A DNA stretch of 64,000 nt. It comes from Pseudomonas sp. Seg1. Lineage in GTDB: Bacteria > Pseudomonadota > Gammaproteobacteria > Pseudomonadales > Pseudomonadaceae. Under the pieces are notes generated by a model. The model was not told where the DNA came from and searched no databases. It saw only the letters and a program-made list of their open reading frames with translations. The stretch's first letter is position 1. Each line of letters begins with the position of its first letter. A program made the position numbers and the translations under genes. Shown here in pieces: positions 19,246 through 29,794 of this stretch. The stretch covers positions 5,197,001-5,261,000 of the forward strand of contig NZ_AP021903.1 in assembly GCF_018326005.1 (NCBI RefSeq), written 5' to 3'.

Positions 19246-19506
19246 TCAAAGGCTTCCTGCGTCGCTCGAAAGGTAGTTATAACTCAGCACTTTGCTTTAG
19301 CAAATGTTTCAGCCTGCGCATCCGACCAAGCGAATCTGCAACCACTCGGTCTCGAACCGACCAAAGCGCTGCATCCGCGTCACGCCGGATTGCCAAGCCC
19401 CGGGAAGCCAGTGTACAAAGTGCTTCGCTGCTGTCCTGAACCCGGCTTCAAATGCGTTACTGCACCGTGCAGTCCGCCCTCCGAATCCCACAACAAAAGT
19501 AGCCTA

Positions 19507-19540
19507 TTGGAAAAACGCGACATTTAGTGTCAATATCGCG
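19507..19540. promoter_or_regulatory. possible ArgR operator and argF promoter region
   Basis: In the 400-base gap 19246-19645 before argF, the minus strand reads TGTCGC-N8-AA (19507-19522, ttggaaaaacgcgaca on the plus strand), matching the Pseudomonas ArgR half-site TGTCGC-N6-8-AA. A second, poorer TGTC lies at 19528. No ORF or repeat in this gap looks real; the rest is unassigned. By-eye match only. Confidence 0.4.
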
Positions 19541-19645
19541 CCTTCCCCTATTTCGTCGCCCCCGTGCGGCTTACGCCGCAGGTCTCGCCCGTTGTTCCGT
19601 TAAACAAGGCTTTGAGCATCTGCGGTTTGTAGCAAAAGGTAGTCA

Positions 19646-20569
19646 ATGATGAGCGCAAGGCACTTTCTCTCCCTGATGGATTGCACGCCCGAAGAGCTGG
19701 TCAGCGTGATCCGTCGAGGCGTTGAGCTCAAGGACCTGCGTAACCGCGGCGTACTGTTCGAGCCTCTGAAAAACCGCGTGCTGGGGATGATCTTCGAGAA
19801 ATCCTCGACCCGTACCCGGATCTCCTTCGAGGCGGGCATGATCCAGCTCGGCGGTCAGGCGATCTTCCTGTCGCCGCGTGATACGCAACTGGGCCGTGGC
19901 GAGCCAATCGGCGACTGCGCCATTGTCATGTCGAGCATGCTCGATGCGGTGATGATCCGTACCTTTGCCCACAGCACCCTGACCGAATTCGCCGCCAACT
20001 CGCGCGTGCCGGTGATCAACGGCCTGTCCGATGACCTGCACCCGTGCCAGTTGCTGGCCGACATGCAGACCTTCCTTGAACACCGTGGCTCGATCCAGGG
20101 CAAGACCGTGGCCTGGATCGGCGACGGCAACAACATGTGCAACAGCTATATAGAAGCGGCGATCCAGTTCGACTTCCAGTTGCGCGTTGCCTGCCCGGAA
20201 GGTTACGAGCCGAATCCTGAATTCGTGGCCAGGGCCGGCGATCGCGTGACCATCGTCCGCGATCCGCAGGATGCCGTGCGCGGCGCGCATCTGGTCAGCA
20301 CCGACGTCTGGACCTCGATGGGCCAGGAAGAGGAAACTGCCAAACGCCTCAAGCTGTTCGCACCGTTCCAGGTCAACCGTGCCCTGCTCGACCTCGCTGC
20401 CGAGGACGTGCTGTTCATGCACTGCCTGCCGGCGCACCGTGGCGAAGAAATCAGTCTCGACCTGCTTGATGACCCGCGCTCCGTCGCCTGGGATCAGGCA
20501 GAAAACCGTCTCCACGCACAGAAGGCCCTGCTCGAGTTCCTCGTCGAACCGGCATATCACCACGCATGA
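19646..20569 (+). CDS. argF: anabolic ornithine carbamoyltransferase
   Basis: Makes citrulline from ornithine and carbamoyl phosphate. 307 residues. Carbamoyl-phosphate loop SSTRTR, HPCQ motif in [13 protein letters not shown], and the C-terminal [13 protein letters not shown] are all intact. AAGG sits 6 bases before the first of two adjacent ATG codons. Length and sequence fit the anabolic Pseudomonas ArgF rather than catabolic ArcB, and no arc genes are nearby. The stop overlaps the next gene's start (ATGA). Confidence 0.95.
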   Translation: MMSARHFLSLMDCTPEELVSVIRRGVELKDLRNRGVLFEPLKNRVLGMIFEKSSTRTRISFEAGMIQLGGQAIFLSPRDTQLGRGEPIGDCAIVMSSMLDAVMIRTFAHSTLTEFAANSRVPVINGLSDDLHPCQLLADMQTFLEHRGSIQGKTVAWIGDGNNMCNSYIEAAIQFDFQLRVACPEGYEPNPEFVARAGDRVTIVRDPQDAVRGAHLVSTDVWTSMGQEEETAKRLKLFAPFQVNRALLDLAAEDVLFMHCLPAHRGEEISLDLLDDPRSVAWDQAENRLHAQKALLEFLVEPAYHHA

Positions 20570-21675
20570 GCCATGAATTACTGCTGAACCTGCGCAACCT
20601 CGCTTGCGGCTATCAAGATCAACGAGTGGTGCAGAACCTCAATCTGCACCTCAATGCCGGTGACATCGGCTGCCTGCTCGGCTCGTCCGGCTGCGGCAAG
20701 ACCACCACGTTGCGCGCCATTGCCGGTTTCGAGCCGGTGCACGAAGGTGAAATCACCCTGGGTGGCGAAACCATTTCCAGCGCCGGTTTCACCTTGGCGC
20801 CGGAGAAACGCCGGATCGGCATGGTGTTTCAGGACTACGCGCTGTTCCCGCACCTGAGCGTCGCGGACAACATCGCGTTCGGCATTCGCAAACACCCGCA
20901 AAAAGATCGCGTCACCGAAGAGTTGCTCGAATTGGTCAACCTGAAGAACCTCGGCAAGCGCTTCCCGCACGAGTTGTCCGGCGGCCAGCAGCAACGTGTC
21001 GCCCTCGCTCGGGCCCTGGCGCCCGAGCCGCAACTGCTATTGCTGGATGAGCCGTTTTCCAACCTCGACGGCGAGTTGCGCCGAAAGCTCAGCCACGAAG
21101 TGCGCGACATCCTCAAGGCTCGCGGCACCAGTGCGATTCTGGTGACCCACGATCAGGAAGAAGCCTTTGCCGTGAGCGATCACGTCGGCGTCTTCAAGGA
21201 AGGTCGGCTGGAGCAGTGGGACACGCCGTACAACCTGTATCACGAGCCGGCGACGCCGTTCGTGGCAAGTTTCATCGGTCAGGGTTATTTCATTCGCGGC
21301 CAGCTCGCCAGCCCGGAATCGGTGCAGACCGAACTCGGCGAACTGCGTGGCAATCGTGCCTATACCTGGCCGATTGGCGGCGCAGTGGATGTGTTGCTGC
21401 GCCCGGATGACATTGTTTATGCGCCGGACAGCGCGCTGAAGGCACGGATTGTCGGCAAGACTTTCCTTGGTGCTTCGACGCTGTATCGCCTGCAATTGCC
21501 GACCGGTGCGCAGCTGGAGTCGATTTTCCCGAGTCATGCTGATCATCAGGTTGGCGCAGAGGTCGGGATTCGTGTTGCAGCCGAGCATTTGGTACTTTTC
21601 CAGGCCTCCGGCAGCACCGCGGCACAAATCCCTGCCGTGGAAAACGGCGTGCGCCGCTACAGCACCGCCCTCTGA
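20566..21675 (+). CDS. ABC transporter ATP-binding protein, FbpC/PotA-like, orphan
   Basis: 369 residues. Walker [16 protein letters not shown]-loop [12 protein letters not shown], signature [15 protein letters not shown], Walker [13 protein letters not shown], switch His in [14 protein letters not shown]. The C-terminal ~120 residues form a TOBE-like regulatory domain ([10 protein letters not shown]), as in iron(III) and polyamine transporter ATPases. It overlaps argF by 4 bases, yet no permease or binding-protein gene lies nearby, so its partner is elsewhere. Substrate cannot be told from the sequence. Confidence 0.92.
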   Translation: MSHELLLNLRNLACGYQDQRVVQNLNLHLNAGDIGCLLGSSGCGKTTTLRAIAGFEPVHEGEITLGGETISSAGFTLAPEKRRIGMVFQDYALFPHLSVADNIAFGIRKHPQKDRVTEELLELVNLKNLGKRFPHELSGGQQQRVALARALAPEPQLLLLDEPFSNLDGELRRKLSHEVRDILKARGTSAILVTHDQEEAFAVSDHVGVFKEGRLEQWDTPYNLYHEPATPFVASFIGQGYFIRGQLASPESVQTELGELRGNRAYTWPIGGAVDVLLRPDDIVYAPDSALKARIVGKTFLGASTLYRLQLPTGAQLESIFPSHADHQVGAEVGIRVAAEHLVLFQASGSTAAQIPAVENGVRRYSTAL

Positions 21676-21690
21676 CCCAACACCATTGCC

Positions 21691-21781
21691 CTGTAGGAGT
21701 GAGCCTGCTCGCGATCGCGGTACATCCGTCACAGAAGATTTGACTGATATACCGTGATCGCGAGCAGGCTCACTCCTACAG
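21691..21781. repeat. REPIN (inverted REP pair)
   Basis: Arms ctgtaggagtgagcctgctc and its near-complement ending cgagcaggctcactcctac flank a ~31-base centre, between two convergent genes. The same REP core (gcgagcaggctc) occurs in a second pair at 50128-50215. This is the common fluorescens-group REP type, and presumably also the transcription end for both flanking genes. Confidence 0.92.
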
Positions 21782-21790
21782 GGGGTTGCG

Positions 21791-22573
21791 TTAACCGAGG
21801 ATCAGGGTGCCGCTCGCCACGAGCGTGGCATGGCCACCGATCTTCACCCGCTCACCCTCAAGCCGACAGAACAACTCGCCACCCCGCGCCGAGCGCTGGC
21901 AGGCGGTCAGGCTCGACTTGCCCAGACGTTTTGACCAATACGGAATCAGGCTGCAATGGGTCGAACCGGTGACCGGATCTTCGTTGATGCCAATTGCCGG
22001 AGCGAAGTAGCGCGAGACGAAATCGTGCTGGTTGCCGCGCGCGGTGACGATCGCCCCAAGCCACGGCAGCCTGGCCAGTGCGACCATGTCCGGTTTGCAG
22101 TCGAGCACGGCCTGCTCCGACTCCAGCACCACAAACAGCTCGTTGGAGCCGAGTACATCCACCGCTTCAACGCCCAGCGCCCGTTCGACATCCAGCGTCA
22201 CGCCAATTTCCGAAGGCACGATTGACGGGAAGTCCAGCCACAAGCGGCCATCCTCACGACTGACACTCAGCGGCCCGGACTTGCAAATGAAGTCCAGACG
22301 CTCAGCAGTTTCCTTGTAGATCTCGAACAGCACATAAGCGCTGGCCAGCGTCGCGTGGCCGCACAACGGTACTTCGGTGGTCGGGGTGAACCAGCGGATA
22401 TGCCACGCCGAACCTTCACGCACCAGAAACGCGGTTTCCGCCAGATTGTGTTCGGCGGCGATCTTCTGCATCAACTCATCCGCGAGCCACGCGTCGAGCC
22501 GATAGACCATCGCCGGGTTGCCACTGAATGGCCGATCACTGAATGCGTCGACCTGATGAAAATCAAGCTGCAT
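21791..22573 (-). CDS. PhzF-family isomerase/epimerase-like protein
   Basis: 260 residues with the two-lobed diaminopimelate-epimerase-like fold. N-terminal VDAFSDRPFSGNPAMVY, the catalytic glutamate in AAEHNLAETAFLV, PLCGHATLASAYVLF and NEDPVTGSTHCSLIPYW are PhzF/YddE signatures. No other phenazine gene is present, so it is a generic PhzF-like enzyme of unknown substrate. GGAG stands 6 bases before the ATG. Confidence 0.93.
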   Translation of the reverse strand: MQLDFHQVDAFSDRPFSGNPAMVYRLDAWLADELMQKIAAEHNLAETAFLVREGSAWHIRWFTPTTEVPLCGHATLASAYVLFEIYKETAERLDFICKSGPLSVSREDGRLWLDFPSIVPSEIGVTLDVERALGVEAVDVLGSNELFVVLESEQAVLDCKPDMVALARLPWLGAIVTARGNQHDFVSRYFAPAIGINEDPVTGSTHCSLIPYWSKRLGKSSLTACQRSARGGELFCRLEGERVKIGGHATLVASGTLILG

Positions 22574-22671
22574 AACCTACTCCCTGAGTCAGTCGGCAGA
22601 GCATGCAGCGCTGGCCGGGTCAGCGCCAGTGACAGAACCGGCCAATTTTCTTCATACAGCGCTGGTTTCTC

Positions 22672-23142
22672 TTACGCGCGACCGATGTCGGCGAATTTGG
22701 CTTGGGTATGTTCAGCCAGCACGGCAGGTGCCAGTTCAACTTCCAGCCCGCGCCGACCGGCGCTGACATAAATAGTCGCAAAAGCCTGAGCCGAGTTATC
22801 GATGAAGGTACGCAGGCGTTTCTTCTGTCCCAGCGGACTGATGCCGCCCAACAGATAACCGGTGGAGCGCTGCGCCGCTGCCGGATCCGCCATCTCGACT
22901 TTTTTCACCCCTGCCGCATGAGCCAGACCTTTGAGGTCGAGACTTCCGACGACCGGCACCACCGCCACCAACAATTCGCCCTTTTCACTGGCAGCCAGCA
23001 GCGTCTTGAACACCTGCGCCGGCTCAAGCCCCAGCTTCTCTGCGGCCTCCAGCCCATAGGACGCGGCCTTCGGGTCATGTTCGTAACTGTGCACGCGATG
23101 TTCGGCACGAACTTTTTTCAACAAGTCCAACGCAGGGGTCAT
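22672..23142 (-). CDS. ybaK: Cys-tRNA(Pro) deacylase
   Basis: 156 residues, editing enzyme that hydrolyses mischarged Cys-tRNA-Pro. YbaK/EbsC fold: conserved lysine in [28 protein letters not shown] and [21 protein letters not shown] lies 5 bases before the ATG. The gene precedes the divergent glpF. Confidence 0.94.
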   Translation of the reverse strand: MTPALDLLKKVRAEHRVHSYEHDPKAASYGLEAAEKLGLEPAQVFKTLLAASEKGELLVAVVPVVGSLDLKGLAHAAGVKKVEMADPAAAQRSTGYLLGGISPLGQKKRLRTFIDNSAQAFATIYVSAGRRGLEVELAPAVLAEHTQAKFADIGRA

Positions 23143-23333
23143 GGCAGCTCCAGGCTTGGCAGTGGCAGAAAAATCCTGCGCCGGATTCTAGGCGATCAGA
23201 TCACAAAAGGCTCTAGTTCAACGCCGCGTTTCCCGTGGCCTGCAGACTTTCCAGAACGATGGGGAACACCGCTCACCGAGGATCATTCATGGGGCTAATA
23301 GTTTTATTGTGACCGACAGTTCACTTTCGACCT

Positions 23334-23360
23334 TTGACAGGTTTGTTTCTTGTCTATATT
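23334..23360 (+). promoter_or_regulatory. possible glpF promoter
   Basis: In the 362-base ybaK-glpF gap, TTGACA (23334-23339) is followed by TATATT (23355-23360) at 15-base spacing, or by a poorer -10 at 17 bases. A TTTTTTCGAA stretch directly after could be part of a GlpR site. Nothing else is recognised in this gap. Confidence 0.4.
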
Positions 23361-23504
23361 TTTTCGAATCTGAATAATGTAAGAATTATGGTTACCGCAG
23401 CACTCAGCAGTAAACCGGGAACAGGATGGGGATCCTGCCCCGGGGAAAATCGCGCCTTGCCCTGTCGGCAAAGCGCCAGACAACAACAAAAATCGAGGTT
23501 TTCA

Positions 23505-24356
23505 ATGACAACTGCTTTACAGCAACCAACGCTCTCGGGCCAATGCCTGGCCGAGTTTCTGGGTACTGCCTTACTGATCTTTTTCGGTACCGGCTGCGTC
23601 GCCGCGCTCAAAGTCGCGGGCGCCAGCTTCGGCCTGTGGGAAATCAGCATCATCTGGGGCGTCGGCGTAAGCATGGCGATCTACCTCACCGCCGGCGTTT
23701 CCGGCGCACATCTGAACCCGGCCGTGAGCATCGCGCTGACCATCTTCGCCGACTTCGAAAAACGCAAACTGCCGTTCTACATCCTGTCGCAGATTGCCGG
23801 CGCCTTCTGCGGCGCACTGTTGGTTTACACGCTGTACAGCAACCTGTTCTTCGATTTCGAACAAACTCACCACATGGTTCGCGGCTCGGCTGCCAGCCTG
23901 GAGTTGGCGTCGGTGTTCTCCACCTTCCCGAACCCGGTGCTGTCCACCGCCCAGGCCTTTCTGGTCGAGATGATCATCACCGCCATCCTGATGGGCGTGA
24001 TCATGGCCCTGACCGACGATAACAACGGCTTGCCGAAAGGCCCGATGGCGCCGCTGCTGATTGGTTTGCTGATCGCCGTAATCGGCAGCTCGATGGGCCC
24101 GCTGACCGGTTTTGCGATGAACCCGGCACGTGACTTCGGTCCTAAACTGATGACTTTCTTCGCGGGCTGGGGTGAAATTTCCTTCACTGGCGGTCGCGAT
24201 ATTCCGTACTTCCTGATTCCGATTTTTGCACCGATTGTCGGTGCCTGCCTCGGCGCTGCCGGGTATCGCGGGCTCATCGCCCGTCACCTGACCGGCGCCA
24301 CACCTGCTACAAAGGATGCAGAACCGGCCATTGACGGCAAACCAAGAACTTCTTGA
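23505..24356 (+). CDS. glpF: glycerol facilitator (aquaglyceroporin)
   Basis: 283-residue six-helix inner-membrane channel for glycerol. Both pore motifs are intact: SGAHLNPAVSIAL and GFAMNPARDFGPKL; the Asp after the second NPAR and the GWGEISFTGG loop are GlpF-type. GAGG precedes the ATG by 6 bases, so the long in-frame upstream extension from 23334 is rejected. First gene of glpF-glpK-glpR-(repeat)-glpD. Confidence 0.96.
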   Translation: MTTALQQPTLSGQCLAEFLGTALLIFFGTGCVAALKVAGASFGLWEISIIWGVGVSMAIYLTAGVSGAHLNPAVSIALTIFADFEKRKLPFYILSQIAGAFCGALLVYTLYSNLFFDFEQTHHMVRGSAASLELASVFSTFPNPVLSTAQAFLVEMIITAILMGVIMALTDDNNGLPKGPMAPLLIGLLIAVIGSSMGPLTGFAMNPARDFGPKLMTFFAGWGEISFTGGRDIPYFLIPIFAPIVGACLGAAGYRGLIARHLTGATPATKDAEPAIDGKPRTS

Positions 24357-24385
24357 AACAGTCGGCGCAGGCTCCTGCCAGATAG

Positions 24386-25936
<1,551 letters not shown>

Positions 25937-26031
25937 GCCAACCTTCAGAGACTGATAGGCAACTAACTGGTCGGGAGGAGATTCCTGCGGCATCATGGGC
26001 AAATTTTGCACGGCAGCCCAAAGGAAGCCCC

Positions 26032-26787
26032 ATGAATCTGCCTCCCCGTCAGCAGCAAATCCTCGAGCTGGTCCGCGAACGCGGCTATGTGAGCATCGAG
26101 GAGATGGCCACGCTGTTCGTTGTTACCCCGCAAACCATCCGCCGCGACATCAATCAGCTCGCGGAAGCCAATCTGCTACGTCGCTACCATGGCGGCGCGG
26201 CCTATGATTCCAGTGTCGAAAACACTGCCTATGCGATGCGCGCCGATCAGATGCGCGATGAAAAACAACGCATCGGTGAAGCGATCGCCGCACAGATCCC
26301 CGATCATGCCTCGCTGTTCATCAACATCGGCACCACCACCGAATCGATTGCCCGCGCCCTGCTCAATCACAATCACCTGAAGATCATCACCAACAACCTG
26401 CACGTGGCGTCGATGCTCAGTGCCAAGGATGATTTCGACGTGCTGTTGACTGGCGGCAATGTGCGCCGCGATGGCGGTGTGGTGGGTCAGGCGAGCGTGG
26501 ACTTCATCAATCAGTTCAAGGTTGATTTTGCGCTGGTCGGTATCAGTGGCATCGACGAGGACGGCAGCCTGCTCGACTTCGATTATCAGGAAGTGCGGGT
26601 TTCCCAGGCGATCATTGCCAATGCGCGCCAGGTGATCCTGGCAGCGGACTCGAGCAAGTTCGGGCGTAACGCGATGATCCGCCTCGGCCCGATCAGCCTG
26701 ATCGATTGTCTGGTGACCGATCAGCAGCCAGTGCCGGCGCTGGCGCAGTTGCTGACCCAGCACAAGATTCGCCTGGAAGTCGTTTAA
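26032..26787 (+). CDS. glpR: glycerol-3-phosphate regulon repressor
   Basis: 251-residue DeoR-family repressor. N-terminal winged HTH ([20 protein letters not shown]) and C-terminal sugar-phosphate sensor domain ([23 protein letters not shown]). AAAGGAA precedes the ATG. It is expected to repress glpFK and glpD until glycerol 3-phosphate binds. Only a repeat element separates it from glpD. Confidence 0.95.
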   Translation: MNLPPRQQQILELVRERGYVSIEEMATLFVVTPQTIRRDINQLAEANLLRRYHGGAAYDSSVENTAYAMRADQMRDEKQRIGEAIAAQIPDHASLFINIGTTTESIARALLNHNHLKIITNNLHVASMLSAKDDFDVLLTGGNVRRDGGVVGQASVDFINQFKVDFALVGISGIDEDGSLLDFDYQEVRVSQAIIANARQVILAADSSKFGRNAMIRLGPISLIDCLVTDQQPVPALAQLLTQHKIRLEVV

Positions 26788-26790
26788 CCC

Positions 26791-26900
26791 CTCGTTCCCA
26801 CGCTCTGCGTGGGAATGCCGCCCGGGACGCTCTGCGTCCCATCTCAAAAGCCGACGCAGAGCGTCGATGGATGCATTCCCACGCGGAGCATGGGAACGAT
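26791..26900. repeat. nested inverted repeat, 'cgttcccacgc' family
   Basis: Left arm cgttcccacgctctgcgtgg and right arm ending gcggagcatgggaacgat form an outer palindrome; an inner pair, gggacgctctgcgtccc and gacgcagagcgtc, makes further hairpins. This type is common between Pseudomonas genes. It lies between glpR and glpD and may separate their transcripts. Confidence 0.85.
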
Positions 26901-26909
26901 CTGCCTGTG

Positions 26910-27023
26910 AATGTTCGAAAATTTTCCTTTCCCTGCCCTTCGATGAGTATTTTCAATCGAACGCGACTGGCTGTGCGCGTCTTTATGGGCTACCATTTTC
27001 GCAAATGAACATTCATGTTCGAT
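26910..27023. promoter_or_regulatory. three possible GlpR operators upstream of glpD
   Basis: Site A (26910-26928) has aatgttcgaaaattttcct, site B (26948-26965) has tattttcaatcgaacgcg, and site C (27004-27023) contains the perfect inverted repeat gaacat-tc-atgttc. All carry the ATGTTCG/CGAAC-type half-sites of GlpR operators. Assignment is by resemblance and context only. Confidence 0.5.
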
Positions 27024-27061
27024 TTCCAATACAGAAAATCAAAAGAGCCCGAGGCCAGCCG

Positions 27062-28597
27062 ATGTCCACATCTACCTTGCGTACGCCCCCTATCTCCGAG
27101 ATCTACGACCTCGCCGTCATCGGCGGCGGGATCAATGGCGTGGGGATCGCAGCGGATGCCGCCGGTCGCGGGCTTTCGGTGTTCCTTTGCGAAAAGGATG
27201 ACCTGGCCAGCCACACGTCGTCAGCCAGCAGCAAGCTGATCCACGGTGGCCTGCGCTACCTCGAACATTACGAATTCCGTCTGGTGCGCGAAGCGCTGGC
27301 CGAGCGCGAAGTGTTGCTGGCCAAGGCGCCGCACATCGTCAAACCGATGCGCTTCGTGCTGCCGCACCGTCCGCACCTCCGTCCGGCGTGGATGATCCGT
27401 GCCGGCCTGTTCCTGTATGACAACCTCGGCAAGCGCGAAAAACTGCCGGGTTCGAAAAGCCTGAAGTTCGGTGCCGATAGCGCGTTGAAAAGCGAAATCA
27501 AGAAAGGCTTCGAATACTCCGACTGCTGGGTCGACGACGCCCGCCTCGTTGTCCTCAACGCCATGGCCGCCCGTGAAAAAGGCGCCCACGTCCACACCCA
27601 GACCCGTTGCGTCAGCGCCCGCCGCGCCAAAGGCCTGTGGCACCTGAACCTGGAACGCGCCGACGGCAGCCTGTTTTCGATCACCGCCAAAGCGCTGGTG
27701 AACGCGGCCGGCCCGTGGGTGGCCAAGTTCATCCGTGACGATCTGAAGATGGAATCGCCGTACGGCATCCGCTTGATCCAGGGCAGCCACATCATCGTGC
27801 CGAAGCTGTACGAAGGTGATCACGCGCACATTCTGCAAAACGAAGACCAGCGCATCGTTTTCACCATTCCGTACCTGAACCATTTCACCCTGATCGGCAC
27901 CACCGACCGTGAATACACCGGTGATCCAGCGAAAGTGGCAATCACCGAAGGCGAAACCGATTACCTGCTGAAAGTGGTCAATGCCCACTTCAAGAAGCAA
28001 ATCAGCCGCGACGACATCCAGCACAGCTACTCGGGCGTACGTCCGCTGTGCAACGACGAATCCGACAACCCGTCGGCCGTCACCCGCGATTACACCCTGG
28101 CGCTGTCGGGCAGCAGTGAAGAAGCGCCGCTGCTGTCGGTGTTCGGCGGCAAGCTGACCACCTACCGCAAACTCGCCGAGTCGGCGATGGCGCAGTTGCT
28201 GCCGTTCTTCACCCAGATGCGTCCGAGCTGGACGGCCACCGCCACCCTGCCCGGCGGCGAAGACATGACTACGCCGCAGGCCTTGAGCGCACTGATCCGC
28301 GACAAGTTCGACTTCGTGCCAACCGAGATCGCCCGGCGCTGGGCCACCACCTACGGCAGCCGTACCTGGCGCATGCTTGAAGGTGTGGAAACCCTGGCGG
28401 ACATGGGCGAACACCTCGGCGGCGGGCTCTATACCCGTGAAGTCGATTACCTGTGCAGCGAAGAATGGGCGACGACGGCCCACGACATTCTGTGGCGCCG
28501 GAGCAAACTGGGGCTGTTCACCACCCCGGCCGAACAGGAAAAACTGGCGGCGTATCTGGGTAAGGTCGAGCAGAACCGCAAGATTGAAGCGGCCTGA
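27062..28597 (+). CDS. glpD: aerobic glycerol-3-phosphate dehydrogenase
   Basis: 511-residue membrane-associated flavoenzyme that passes electrons from glycerol 3-phosphate to ubiquinone. FAD Rossmann loop LAVIGGGINGVGIAADAAGR, SSKLIHGGLRYLEHYEF, and the C-terminal LSVFGGKLTTYRKLAE are typical. GAGG lies 7 bases before the ATG at 27062; the longer frame from 26867 runs through the repeat and operators and is not used. A strong terminator follows. Confidence 0.96.
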   Translation: MSTSTLRTPPISEIYDLAVIGGGINGVGIAADAAGRGLSVFLCEKDDLASHTSSASSKLIHGGLRYLEHYEFRLVREALAEREVLLAKAPHIVKPMRFVLPHRPHLRPAWMIRAGLFLYDNLGKREKLPGSKSLKFGADSALKSEIKKGFEYSDCWVDDARLVVLNAMAAREKGAHVHTQTRCVSARRAKGLWHLNLERADGSLFSITAKALVNAAGPWVAKFIRDDLKMESPYGIRLIQGSHIIVPKLYEGDHAHILQNEDQRIVFTIPYLNHFTLIGTTDREYTGDPAKVAITEGETDYLLKVVNAHFKKQISRDDIQHSYSGVRPLCNDESDNPSAVTRDYTLALSGSSEEAPLLSVFGGKLTTYRKLAESAMAQLLPFFTQMRPSWTATATLPGGEDMTTPQALSALIRDKFDFVPTEIARRWATTYGSRTWRMLEGVETLADMGEHLGGGLYTREVDYLCSEEWATTAHDILWRRSKLGLFTTPAEQEKLAAYLGKVEQNRKIEAA

Positions 28598-28615
28598 TCT
28601 GACCGGCGCTTGAAC

Positions 28616-28649
28616 AAAAGCCCCTGAATCGCGAGATTCAGGGGCTTTT
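28616..28649 (+). terminator. rho-independent terminator of glpD
   Basis: Perfect 15-bp stem aaaagcccctgaatc / gattcaggggctttt with loop GCGA and trailing T residues. Confidence 0.95.
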
Positions 28650-28674
28650 TCTTTTCTCAGGATCAGGCGCTGAC

Positions 28675-28779
28675 CTGTGGCGAGGGGATTTATCCCCGAT
28701 GGGTCGCGCAGCGGCCCCTCACTTGAAACAAAAGCGGGGCTGCTAAGCAGCCCATCGGGGATAAATCCCCTCGCCACAA
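28675..28779. repeat. long inverted repeat, 'gcgaggggatttatcccc' family, copy 1
   Basis: Terminal arms ctgtggcgaggggatttatc and its complement ending ggataaatcccctcgccaca enclose gc-rich inner hairpins. The same arms recur at 35129-35251, and a related element with a different arm sequence is at 50241-50370. A dispersed noncoding repeat of fluorescens-group pseudomonads. Confidence 0.9.
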
Positions 28780-28801
28780 GGCTGCACCGACACCAGCGAT
28801 A

Positions 28802-29689
28802 TCAGCTCCCCAGATGCAACAGCAGAAAATCAATAAACACCCGCGACTTGTGCGGCAAGTGCGCCGTGTTGGGAAACACCACATTGATCGACCGCTGCGG
28901 CAACGAATACGCCGGCAACAAACGAATCAACCGTCCACTGGCAAGGTCATCCTCGATCAGCCACTTCGGCAGCACCGACACCCCAAGCGACGACAGGGCC
29001 ATCGAACGCATTGCCGCCGAAGAATTGGTTTCGAAGTGATGCACACCGCTGACCTCGACGCCCTGCCCTCGCTCATCGCGCATTAACCACTGGGTCGGCG
29101 TCTGCAGATTGCTGTTGGCGATCCATGGCACACCACTCAGGTCCTGTGGCTCGCGCACCGGATGACGACCGAGAAATTGCTCGGTGGCGACCAGGACGAT
29201 TTCATAGTCAGCAATCTTGCGACTCTTGAACGCCGAGTCGGCCAGGCGGCCCAGACGAATCACCAGATCAAGCTTCTCCGCCACCAGATCATTCAATGAA
29301 GAGTTGACGTGGTAGCTCAGCCTGATCTGCGGATAGGTCTGCAAAAACAACGGGATCAACGGCAGGATGTATTTCTCGCCGTACTCACTGGTCGAACTGA
29401 TCCGCAACTTGCCGGACACCCGATTGCTGCCCTTCAGGACGTTATCAAAGGCACTGTCGATATCGGCGACGATTTCCTTGAACTCGTTATAGAAGCTCTG
29501 ACCGGTTTCAGTCAGCGCTACCGTGCGGGTCGTGCGGATCAGCAGCGTAGTGGCCAACGCCTCTTCCAGCGCCTTGATGTGCAGGCTGGCCATGGCCCTG
29601 CTGATATTCAGGTAATCGGCAGCCTTGGTGAAAGACCCCAGATCGACGATCGCGAGAAACGTCTGGACCCGATTCAAATGCCCGTGCAT
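28802..29689 (-). CDS. LysR-family transcriptional regulator
   Basis: 295 residues from the ATG at 29689. N-terminal winged HTH (LNRVQTFLAIVDLGSFTKAA ... SRAMASLHIKALEE) and a periplasmic-binding-like effector domain (LRISSTSEYGEKYILPLIP). Closest in type to the DsdC/CrgA-like LysR group by eye. In-frame GTG (29704) and TTG (29710) codons are alternative starts. Divergent from the MFS gene, so it most likely controls that transporter. Confidence 0.9.
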   Translation of the reverse strand: MHGHLNRVQTFLAIVDLGSFTKAADYLNISRAMASLHIKALEEALATTLLIRTTRTVALTETGQSFYNEFKEIVADIDSAFDNVLKGSNRVSGKLRISSTSEYGEKYILPLIPLFLQTYPQIRLSYHVNSSLNDLVAEKLDLVIRLGRLADSAFKSRKIADYEIVLVATEQFLGRHPVREPQDLSGVPWIANSNLQTPTQWLMRDERGQGVEVSGVHHFETNSSAAMRSMALSSLGVSVLPKWLIEDDLASGRLIRLLPAYSLPQRSINVVFPNTAHLPHKSRVFIDFLLLHLGS

Positions 29690-29794
29690 GGCGCCCTGAT
29701 TCACTGTCAAATCCCTTCAAACATTGTGTTCAGCCCCATTGCATCGACGCCCGGAGTCTATCGCCCCTAAGCTCGCCGACAAAGGGGAAACACC

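Noticed and set aside
21791..22573. Phenazine biosynthesis locus suggested by the PhzF-like gene
   Set aside because: No other phz gene is present; PhzF-like proteins are common outside phenazine pathways.
28675..28779. Repeat elements as insertion sequences or CRISPR
   Set aside because: They are short palindromes with no transposase gene, no regular spacing and no spacer pattern.
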